Source of the DNA: Actinomycetota bacterium
Lineage (GTDB): Bacteria > Actinomycetota > Thermoleophilia > Gaiellales > Gaiellaceae
DNA length: 11,267 nucleotides
Reading direction: 5' to 3'
NCBI GenBank assembly: GCA_013697465.1
Contig: JACCWU010000237.1
Coordinates: forward strand, 1-11,267
Below the pieces are notes generated by a model. The model made no database searches and was not told where the DNA came from. It worked only from the letters and a program-made list of their open reading frames with translations. The translations under genes were made by a program, and so were the position numbers. This document shows, one piece after another, positions 5,418 to 11,267 of the stretch; the first letter of the stretch is position 1, and each line of letters opens with the position of its first letter.

Positions 5418-6050
5418 GTGAGCAGCACGGCCGCGACACTCTCCATCCCCGACCGTCAGCGGCTAGTCCGATACGCGCAACTGCTCGCCTGGTCGAGCCT
5501 CTTCTGGATGACCGCTGAGGGTGTGATCGCGATTGTCGCGGGAGTCATGGCGGGCAGCATCGCGCTGATTGGCTTCGGAATCGACAGCGCGATTGAGGGC
5601 ATGGCGAGCGTCGTCATAATCTGGCGCTTCTGGGGCCACCGCGCGCTCTCTGAGACGGCCGAGCTACGTGCCCAGAAGCTCGTAGCGGTGCAGTTCTTCA
5701 TCCTCGCCCCCTACGTCGCCATTGAGTCCGTGCGGGCGCTCGTGACGGGACACGAGGCCGAAACAAGTTGGCTCGGCATCGGTCTGACTATCGGCAGCGT
5801 CTTGCTCATGCCCGCGTTCGGTATTGCAAAACGTCGCGTAGGGGAGCAGCTTGGCTCGGCTGCTACGAAGGCCGAAGGGATGCAGAACATGCTCTGCGCC
5901 TACCTTGCGGTCGCCGTTCTCGCAGGGCTGCTTGGGAACACGCTCTTTGGCGCGTGGTGGCTTGACCCCCTGGCGGGCCTGTTCATCGCCTACGTCGCCG
6001 TGCGGGAAGGACGAGAGGCGTGGGAAGGTGAGGAATGCGGCTGTCACTAG
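5418..6050 (+). CDS. Small cation diffusion facilitator, TMEM163-like, 210 aa
   Basis: A membrane cation exporter or antiporter of the CDF superfamily, compact form without the usual C-terminal cytoplasmic domain. It has about six helices. The second carries GFGIDSAIE with Asp56 and Glu60. The fifth carries EGMQNMLCAYLAVAVLAGL, where the family usually has an aspartate at the first position. The last helix begins WWLDPLAGLFIAYVAVREG. The end, EGEECGCH, is a Cys/His cluster that could bind metal. CDF proteins typically move Zn2+, Mn2+, Fe2+ or Co2+ in exchange for protons; the substrate here cannot be told. GTG 5418 is preferred because the family starts near here. The frame is open to GTG 5322, and the extra 32 residues look like leader sequence. 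The neighbouring Sco-like module fits a metal context loosely. Confidence 0.82.
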   Translation: MSSTAATLSIPDRQRLVRYAQLLAWSSLFWMTAEGVIAIVAGVMAGSIALIGFGIDSAIEGMASVVIIWRFWGHRALSETAELRAQKLVAVQFFILAPYVAIESVRALVTGHEAETSWLGIGLTIGSVLLMPAFGIAKRRVGEQLGSAATKAEGMQNMLCAYLAVAVLAGLLGNTLFGAWWLDPLAGLFIAYVAVREGREAWEGEECGCH

Positions 6051-6058
6051 TGAGCACT

Positions 6059-6091
6059 GAGTCTCGCCGCTAGCGGTCCTCACCATGACTC
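6059..6091. terminator. Possible bidirectional terminator between CDF gene and fhs
   Basis: The 56-bp gap between two convergent genes contains the perfect palindrome CCGCTAGCGG (6067-6076) inside a GAGTC/GACTC pair (6059-6063 with 6087-6091). A further GTGAG/CTCAC pair overlaps it (6050-6054 with 6079-6083). Alternative structures are possible. No long U-tract follows on either strand. Confidence 0.4.
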
Positions 6092-6106
6092 TATGCCGCC
6101 TCCAGG

Positions 6107-7774
6107 TCAGAACAGCCCGACCGTCTCCCCGTTCTCGTCGATGTCGATCGAGAACGCGGCCGGCGACTTCCCTAGCCCTGGCATCGTCATCATGTCGCCG
6201 CAGAGCGCGACGATCCAGCCGGCGCCGGTGTAGGGACGCAGGTCGCGGACCGGCACCGTGAAGCCCTTCGGCGCGTTCTTGAGCGTCGGGTCGTGCGAGA
6301 GCGAGAGATGCGTCTTCGCCATGCAAATCGGCAGCTCACCGAGCCCCGCCTCCTCGAACGCCGCGGCCTTCTGCTTCGCAGCGGGAAGCAGCACGACGCC
6401 GTCGGCTCCGTAGACCTTCGTCGCGATGAGCGTGAGCTTCTCCTCGATGGGAGCGTCGAGCGGGTAGGAGAAGTCGAAGGTCGACGGTTGCTCCGCGGCG
6501 TCGACGACCGCCTCCGCAAGCGCGGTAGCACCTTCGCCGCCGCGCTCGAAGGCCTCGTTGATCTCCGCCGCATACGCGCCGTGCTCGAGCGCGAACTTCC
6601 GCACGAGCTCGAGTTCGTCGTCCGTGTCGGTCGGGAACCGGTTCACGGCAACCACCGCCTGCAGTCCGAAGCCGTTCACGATTCCGATGTGGCGCGCCAG
6701 ATTCTGCGCGCCGAGCTCGATCTCCTTCGCGCCTCCGTCCATGTTCCCGGCGTGGTGCTTGAGCGCACGCACGGTGGCCACCAGCACGACGGCATCCGGG
6801 CGAAGATCGCCGATGCGGCACGTGATGTCGAAGAACTTCTCCATTCCCATGTCGGACGCGAAGCCCGACTCGGTCACGACGTATTCGCCCAGCTTGAGCG
6901 CCACCCGGTCGGCGACGAGCGAGTTGTTGCCGTGGGCGATGTTCGCGAACGGTCCGCAGTGGACGAAGGCCGGCTGACCCTCGAGGGTCTGCACGAGGTT
7001 CGGCTTGACGGCCTCTTTCAGGAGGACCGCGAGAGAGCCGGCGGCCTTGAGCTCCTCGGCCGTGACCGGCTCGCCGTCGTACGTTTGGCCGATGGTGATC
7101 GCCCCGAGGCGCCGGCGCAGGTCCGCGAGGTCTCGGGCGACCGCGACGAGCGCCATGATCTCGCTCGCGGCGGTGATGTCGAAGCCCGTCTGCCGCGGGT
7201 AGCCGTTCGCGCGTCCTCCGAGCGCGGTGACGACGTCGCGGAGCGAGCGATCGTTCATGTCCAGGCAGCGCCGCCAGGAGATCGAGAGCGGGTCGATGCC
7301 GAGCGCGTTGCCGTGGAGGACGTGCGCGTCGATCAACGCGGCGAGCAGGTTGTTCGCAGCCGTGATCGCGTGCAGGTCGCCGGTGAAATGCAGGTTCAGG
7401 TCCTCCATGGGCACGACCTGGGCGTAGCCTCCGCCGGCCGCTCCACCCTTCACACCGAACACGGGCCCGAGCGACGCCTCCCGGAGACAAAGGACAGGCT
7501 CTCTGCCGAGCACGCCGAGGCCCTGGGTCAGCGAGACCGAGGTCGTGGTCTTGCCTTCGCCGGCCGGAGTCGGGGTGATGGCGGTCACGTTGATCAGCTT
7601 CCCGTCCGGCTTGTCCGCGAGCCGGTCGATCACCGAGAGGTCGACCTTCGCCTTGTAGCGGCCGTAGGGCTCGACCTCCTCGGGGAGCAACCCCGCGGTG
7701 GCGGCGACGTCGAGGATCGGGTTGAGCGTCGCCGCCTGTGCGATCTCGAGGCTGGAGGGCATCTGCGTCTTCAT
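6107..7774 (-). CDS. fhs: Formate--tetrahydrofolate ligase, 555 aa
   Basis: This cytoplasmic enzyme joins formate to tetrahydrofolate using ATP, giving 10-formyl-THF, and it can run in reverse. The length, 555 residues, is standard for the bacterial enzyme. The ATP loop TPAGEGKTTT is at residues 69-78. The family signature SLGPVFGVKGGAAGGG starts at 101, and LHFTGDLHAI is at about 128-137. TGFDITAASEIMA, the FANIAHGNNS loop and SDMGMEKFFDI follow in order, and the C-terminus has TGAGWIVALCGDMMTMPGLGK. ATG 7774 is chosen for the GGGAG ribosome site 4 bp ahead; the 13 extra residues of the longest frame have no support. It starts 13 bp after soxB and ends the sox operon, so it probably handles C1 units released by sarcosine oxidation. 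It looks intact. Confidence 0.96.
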   Translation of the reverse strand: MKTQMPSSLEIAQAATLNPILDVAATAGLLPEEVEPYGRYKAKVDLSVIDRLADKPDGKLINVTAITPTPAGEGKTTTSVSLTQGLGVLGREPVLCLREASLGPVFGVKGGAAGGGYAQVVPMEDLNLHFTGDLHAITAANNLLAALIDAHVLHGNALGIDPLSISWRRCLDMNDRSLRDVVTALGGRANGYPRQTGFDITAASEIMALVAVARDLADLRRRLGAITIGQTYDGEPVTAEELKAAGSLAVLLKEAVKPNLVQTLEGQPAFVHCGPFANIAHGNNSLVADRVALKLGEYVVTESGFASDMGMEKFFDITCRIGDLRPDAVVLVATVRALKHHAGNMDGGAKEIELGAQNLARHIGIVNGFGLQAVVAVNRFPTDTDDELELVRKFALEHGAYAAEINEAFERGGEGATALAEAVVDAAEQPSTFDFSYPLDAPIEEKLTLIATKVYGADGVVLLPAAKQKAAAFEEAGLGELPICMAKTHLSLSHDPTLKNAPKGFTVPVRDLRPYTGAGWIVALCGDMMTMPGLGKSPAAFSIDIDENGETVGLF

Positions 7775-7787
7775 CAAACTCCCGTTT

Positions 7788-9002
7788 CTAGTGGCTGACC
7801 GCGGCCGCCGCAAGCTCGGAGACGAGCGTATCGGTGTAGAACCGCTCCAGCGCGAAGGGCGCGATCAGATCGGGTGTCTTCCCGGTCGCGATGAGCTCGG
7901 CGAGCGTCACTCCGACGATGGGTGCCGCCTTGAACCCGTACGTGCCCCACCCCGCCGACACGTGAAAGTTGTCGACCTCGGTCCGTCCGAGGATCGGGCT
8001 GTAGTCCGGGGAGAGGTCGCAGAGTCCCGTCCATGTGCGGAGCACCTTCGTCCGCTCGAGCTGCGGGAAGAGCTCGAGCGTGTGGCGCGACGTGGTCTCG
8101 AGGAAGGAGAGGGTTCCCGTTCCCTTGTACGTCGTATAGGGCTCGATCTCGGAGCCGATGAGGAACTCGCCGCGATCCGTCTGGGACACGTACACGTGGA
8201 GCTGGGAGGACACGATGATCACGTCGAGGAACGGCTTCAGAGGCTCGGTCACGAACGCCTGCAGGATGTGCGTGGTGATCGGGAGCCGCACGCCCGCCAG
8301 CTCGGCGACGAGCGTCGACCAGCCGGCCGTGGCGCTCACGACGTGCCCACACTCGATGCGTCCGCGGCTCGTCTCGATCGCCGCGACACGCCCGTTCACG
8401 CGCTCGAGGCCGGTCACCTCCGTGTACGGGTGGATCTCCACCCCGAGCCGGTCCGCCGCGCGCGCGAACCCCCACACGACCGCGTCGTGACGGATGATCC
8501 CGCCCGGCGGGTGGTAGAGCGCTCCCATGACCGGCCAGGTCGGGCGATCGGAGAGATCGAGCTCCGGGCAGAGCTCGCGGATCCGATCGAGGCCGACGAC
8601 CTTCGAGTCGATTCCGAGAATCTGATTGACCTCCGCGCGCTCCTGCATGACGACCATCGCGCGGTCCGAGTGCGCGAGCGTCAGGTGCCCGCGCTGAGAG
8701 AACATGAGGTTGAAGTCGAGCTTCGCCGAGAGCCCCTCGTACAGGCGGACGCTCTCGCTGTAGAAGTCCGCTCCCTCGGGTGTGCGGTAGTTCGCGCGGA
8801 TGATCGTCGTGTTCCGGCCCGACGCGCCCGAGCCGATGTACGACTTCTCGAGCACGGCGACGTCGCGGATCCCGTGGTGCTTCGCGAGGTAGTACGCCGT
8901 CGCGAGCCCATGCGACCCGCCGCCGACGACCACGACCTCGTACCGCCGCTTGAGCTCGCTCCGCGGCCGCCACATACGCTTCGGAAAGAAGATCTCTTTC
9001 AC
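7788..9002 (-). CDS. soxB: Sarcosine oxidase beta subunit, 404 aa
   Basis: A flavoprotein of the DAO superfamily and the catalytic subunit of heterotetrameric-type sarcosine oxidase, which oxidises N-methyl amino acids to an imine. The FAD-binding glycine loop is G27-x-G29-x-x-G32 in VVGGGSHGLATAYYLA. SGRNTTIIRANY at 61-72 is typical of this subunit. His172 in GGIIRHDAVVWGFA sits where the covalently FMN-linked histidine of known beta subunits lies (about 173). The C-terminal SAGWGTYGFKAAPIVG also matches. Start GTG 9002 overlaps the soxG stop in GTGA, so translation is coupled. An internal ATG at 8975 is a less likely start. Related enzymes such as N-methylglutamate dehydrogenase share this architecture, so the exact substrate is not certain. 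Confidence 0.92.
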   Translation of the reverse strand: MKEIFFPKRMWRPRSELKRRYEVVVVGGGSHGLATAYYLAKHHGIRDVAVLEKSYIGSGASGRNTTIIRANYRTPEGADFYSESVRLYEGLSAKLDFNLMFSQRGHLTLAHSDRAMVVMQERAEVNQILGIDSKVVGLDRIRELCPELDLSDRPTWPVMGALYHPPGGIIRHDAVVWGFARAADRLGVEIHPYTEVTGLERVNGRVAAIETSRGRIECGHVVSATAGWSTLVAELAGVRLPITTHILQAFVTEPLKPFLDVIIVSSQLHVYVSQTDRGEFLIGSEIEPYTTYKGTGTLSFLETTSRHTLELFPQLERTKVLRTWTGLCDLSPDYSPILGRTEVDNFHVSAGWGTYGFKAAPIVGVTLAELIATGKTPDLIAPFALERFYTDTLVSELAAAAVSH

Positions 9003-9622
9003 GCGTTCTCTACGGGGTCGGGCCCCTGGCCCTGTCCCGACTGGTCAAGTGCGCCCACCGAGTCGCCGTTCGTCCCCGGATGAGGTGGCTCACCCCGTCC
9101 CGGCTGGACAGCTCCCTGGGTCTGACCCCTAGACACGAGCCCTTCGGCCGTGTCCAGGACGACTTGGACGACGTAGTGGCCGAGCTCCTGCGGGAAGTAG
9201 ACGCGGAACCGCTCGCCCTCGTCGCGTACGAGAATCGCGCCGATGCGCGCGAAGCCGCCCGCGGCGGGAAGCGCGTTCAGATCGAGGTCCGTGAGCCGTC
9301 GGAGCAGTTGCTCGCCTTCAATCGCAAGCCCCGCGAGCGCTCCGCTGACGTCGTAGGCGCGAAGCCCTTGCGCACGGAGACGCTCCACCACCTCGGGGGG
9401 ATCGCCCTCGACGAGCAGCAACCCACGCCGCGGCGTCAGCCTGACGAGCTCCTCCCCTTCTCCGGGCTCGACCAGATCCAGGTTGCCGCGTATCTCCACC
9501 TTCCCGTCCGCGGAGAGATCTTGGACGACGTCGAAGCCCGCCCCGGCTAGAGCGCGGGCGAGCGGCGACGCGAGCGTCTCGGGCAGACAGCGCGACGGCG
9601 ACAGGAACTCGAGCGAGCTCAC
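8999..9622 (-). CDS. soxG: Sarcosine oxidase gamma subunit with a low-complexity tail, 207 aa
   Basis: The gamma subunit has a fold related to the aminomethyltransferase (GcvT) family and helps hold the complex together. The body runs to about residue 163. Its clearest part is VSGALAGLAIEGEQLLRRLT, then LDLNALPAAGGFARIGAILV and the closing FRVYFPQELGHYVVQVVLDT, as in known gamma subunits. Residues 164-207 are a Gly/Gln/Pro-rich tail, GQTQGAVQPGRG and onward, which I do not expect in the family; its DNA holds short palindromes (9014-9026, 9118-9128). The GTG start at 9622 overlaps the soxA stop as GTGA, and the stop overlaps the soxB start as GTGA. The longest open frame extends much further upstream but is antisense-like noise over soxA. 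Confidence 0.82.
   Translation of the reverse strand: MSSLEFLSPSRCLPETLASPLARALAGAGFDVVQDLSADGKVEIRGNLDLVEPGEGEELVRLTPRRGLLLVEGDPPEVVERLRAQGLRAYDVSGALAGLAIEGEQLLRRLTDLDLNALPAAGGFARIGAILVRDEGERFRVYFPQELGHYVVQVVLDTAEGLVSRGQTQGAVQPGRGEPPHPGTNGDSVGALDQSGQGQGPDPVENA
9014..9128. repeat. Pair of REP-like palindromes within the soxG 3' end
   Basis: Two near-palindromic units lie about 100 bp apart: GGGGTCGGGCCCC at 9014-9026 and GGGTC-T-GACCC at 9118-9128. Between them are a GGTG-GCT-CACC pair (9084-9094) and a near-direct repeat, GTCCCGACTGG (9034-9044) and GTCCCGGCTGG (9097-9107). The block coincides with the low-complexity soxG tail. GGGGTCAGACCCC-type palindromes are, from memory, frequent interspersed repeats in some bacterial genomes. 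A mobile-repeat origin is inferred and would need copies elsewhere in the genome. Confidence 0.45.
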
Positions 9623-11267
9623 GAGCGCATCCGTTCCCCGGCCGGGTCGAAGAACGCGCCATGTGCGACCCGCGCGCCGCGCAGCCGGCGGTCGATGCGA
9701 ATCTCGAAGCGCGTACCCACCTCCGTGCGTTCGGGGGGTAGCCAGGCGAGACCGATGACCGCTCCCACCTGCTCGCTGCGGCGAGCGCTCGTCACACGGC
9801 CGACGGGCATGCCCTCGATCACGACCTGGGCGCCTTCGGCCGGCACGACGTTCTCCTCCATCCTGAACCCGACCAGTCGCTCGCGCTCCTCCCGACCCTG
9901 CACGTGCTCGAGCGCCCACTTCCCGACGAAGTCTTCCTTGTCGAGCTTCGGCAGCCAGGGCATCCCGGCGGAGAGGAGGTTCGACTCGGAGTCCGTGTCC
10001 TGCCCGACGATGATGTGACCCTTCTCGAGCCGGAGCACGCGCTGCGGCTCCAGCCCGAACGGCCGCGCACCTTCCTCGAGCAGCCGATCCCAGAGATACT
10101 CGCCGGCGGGGCTCGGGAAGTGGAGCTCGTAGCCGAGCTCCCCGACGAACCCGATGCGCAGAGCAAGGCACGGAACACCCGCGACGACGATCTGCTTGGC
10201 GTCGAGGTACCGAAGCTCCTCGGCCGAGACGTCCGCCTCGGTCAGCCGCTGGAGCGTCTCGCGCGCGAGCGGCCCGGCAAGGTTCAGGGCAGCGAGCGCT
10301 CCCGTCACGTTGACGATCTCGGCGTCGTAGCCCCAGACGGCGTTCCACCACTCGAACCAGGCGGTCACCGAGTCCGAGCCGCTCGAGGTGGTGGTGACGT
10401 AGTAGAGGTCGTCCGCGAGGCGAGCAACGGTGCCGTCGTCCATGATCCGGCCGCCATCGCTCGTAAGGACGCCGTACCGGATCCGCCCGGGCTTCATGTC
10501 GGCAAAGCGATTCGGATACAAGCGCTCGAGGAGAGCCGCGGCTTCGGGCCCCTCGACGAGGAGCTTCCCGAGTGTCGAAACGTCGATGACGCCGAGGGAC
10601 GCGTGCACAGCGCGCACCTCATCCTCGGGCTTGTCGCCGTACGAATGCGGTCGCTGCCACGGGCCGGCCCACATGGTCCGGCCGCCCAGCTCCTCGTGCC
10701 GGAAGTGGATGGAGGTGCGTCGTGTCGGCTCGAGATGCCTCCCGGCAAGGAGGCCGAGCTCGACGGGAGCCCATGGTGGACGCGCGGTCGTCGTACCGAT
10801 CACGGACTCATACGCACGTCGCTCCTCCGCATAGAGACGGATGCTCGGGAGTTGGCAGAGCTTCCCCTGACACGGGCCCATCGTGACTGTCGTGTACCGC
10901 TTCGCAAGCTCGATGGAGTCGAAGCCCTCTGCGATTGCCCGCTTGACGTCCTTCGTCGTCACGTCCTCGCAGATGCACACGAAGCACTTGCCACGGCCGC
11001 CGTAGGCGGGCGCCGCAGCGAGTCTCTCGAGGCCCTCGCCCGTCACGCTCCCCACCGCCTCCACGCCCGCCGGGAGCTCGGTCGGAATGAAGACGCCGAG
11101 ATTCGTGTCGTACTCGACGCGCGCCCCCGCTTCTGCGAGCAGCGCGTACGCCGGTTGGCGGCCGCCCGACACGACGAGCAGGTCGCAGTCGACGCTCTCG
11201 CCGTCCAGGACAACCTTTCGGATCTGGCCCTTGCGTCCCTGCGCCTCGAGCTCGCGGACGCTCGACT
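9619..11267 (-). CDS. soxA: Sarcosine oxidase alpha subunit, 5' end outside the window; Fe-S cysteine-bearing variant
   Basis: The 548 residues in view are the C-terminal half to two-thirds of an alpha-type subunit. Order: end of a pyridine-nucleotide/FAD disulfide-oxidoreductase domain (CDLLVVSGGRQPAYALLAEA, then VEAVGSVTGEG); a cysteine-rich BFD-like segment at 10986-10855 with CFVCICEDVT and GPCQGKLC; then a GcvT-like aminomethyltransferase domain from about 10670 to the stop, which receives the C1 unit on tetrahydrofolate to give 5,10-methylene-THF. EDVTTKDV and KRYTTVTMGP match sarcosine oxidase alpha, but classical alpha subunits lack these cysteines, so a [2Fe-2S] cluster is plausible here. 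The gene is the first of soxA-soxG-soxB-fhs in view, and its promoter is off the right edge. Assignment to the sarcosine oxidase or N-methyl amino acid dehydrogenase family is strong; exact substrate and electron acceptor are open. Confidence 0.88.
   Translation of the reverse strand, partial: SSVRELEAQGRKGQIRKVVLDGESVDCDLLVVSGGRQPAYALLAEAGARVEYDTNLGVFIPTELPAGVEAVGSVTGEGLERLAAAPAYGGRGKCFVCICEDVTTKDVKRAIAEGFDSIELAKRYTTVTMGPCQGKLCQLPSIRLYAEERRAYESVIGTTTARPPWAPVELGLLAGRHLEPTRRTSIHFRHEELGGRTMWAGPWQRPHSYGDKPEDEVRAVHASLGVIDVSTLGKLLVEGPEAAALLERLYPNRFADMKPGRIRYGVLTSDGGRIMDDGTVARLADDLYYVTTTSSGSDSVTAWFEWWNAVWGYDAEIVNVTGALAALNLAGPLARETLQRLTEADVSAEELRYLDAKQIVVAGVPCLALRIGFVGELGYELHFPSPAGEYLWDRLLEEGARPFGLEPQRVLRLEKGHIIVGQDTDSESNLLSAGMPWLPKLDKEDFVGKWALEHVQGREERERLVGFRMEENVVPAEGAQVVIEGMPVGRVTSARRSEQVGAVIGLAWLPPERTEVGTRFEIRIDRRLRGARVAHGAFFDPAGERMRS

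Noticed and set aside
6293..7798. 501-codon plus-strand open frame antisense to fhs
   Set aside because: The opposite strand encodes a full formate-THF ligase with all signatures. The product here is Arg/Glu/Val-rich, as antisense of high-GC genes often is.
7698..9083. 461-codon plus-strand open frame antisense to soxB
   Set aside because: Same reason: the opposite strand is an intact SoxB.
9623..10351. Upstream extension of the soxG frame inside soxA
   Set aside because: Arg/Ala-rich with no homology pattern. GTG 9622 with its GTGA overlap is the natural start.
7788..11267. Sulfur-oxidation (Sox) genes as an alternative reading of the sox names
   Set aside because: The proteins are flavoprotein and aminomethyltransferase-type sarcosine oxidase subunits, not cytochrome or thiosulfate-oxidation components.

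Overview
The window is about 11.3 kb of high-GC DNA with no rRNA, tRNA, CRISPR array or transposase. The strong G/C preference at third codon positions, frequent GTG starts, AGGAGG-like ribosome sites and protein content suggest an actinobacterium-like soil or environmental bacterium, perhaps of the Thermoleophilia/Gaiellales type. This placement is an inference from style and gene content, not a search result.

Layout, left to right. (1) At 1-146 (minus) is the N-terminus of a probable Na+/H+ or K+/H+ antiporter. Opposite it, 234-804 (plus) holds two overlapping small membrane-protein genes, the second with a PepSY-like extracytoplasmic domain. (2) At 927-3079 (plus) is a tight four-gene cluster. 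It starts with a divergent Amt-family ammonium transporter, followed by two very small single-pass membrane proteins (77 and 50 aa) and a small four-cysteine zinc-ribbon-like protein. Strong ribosome sites, short gaps and an overlap suggest one transcript. (3) At 3099-5229 (minus) is a set of four small to medium genes: a 96-aa two-pass membrane protein, a membrane-anchored Asp-box (F510_1955-like) beta-propeller, a 42-aa one-pass membrane protein, and an Sco1/SenC-type thioredoxin-fold protein with a CxxxCP motif. The set looks like an envelope module, possibly linked to copper or redox. (4) At 5418-6050 (plus) is a small TMEM163-like cation diffusion facilitator. (5) From 11267 down to 6107 (minus) is a sarcosine oxidase-type operon in the order soxA (5' end outside the window), soxG, soxB, fhs. 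Junctions are 4-bp GTGA overlaps or a 13-bp gap.

How the genes work together. In the right half, the SoxA/G/B-like complex should oxidise an N-methyl amino acid such as sarcosine and pass the C1 unit to tetrahydrofolate. Formate-THF ligase, co-transcribed, interconverts formate and 10-formyl-THF, so the operon is a C1-folate module. Two features are unusual. SoxA keeps a full set of cysteines of the BFD-like [2Fe-2S] type that classical heterotetrameric sarcosine oxidase lacks. No soxD lies between soxB and soxA. The 3' end of soxG also carries a low-complexity tail that coincides with short palindromes resembling a REP-type repeat insertion.

The strongest candidates for something undescribed are the Amt plus micro-membrane-protein plus zinc-ribbon cluster, and the Fe-S-type, SoxD-less sarcosine oxidase variant fused operonically to fhs.
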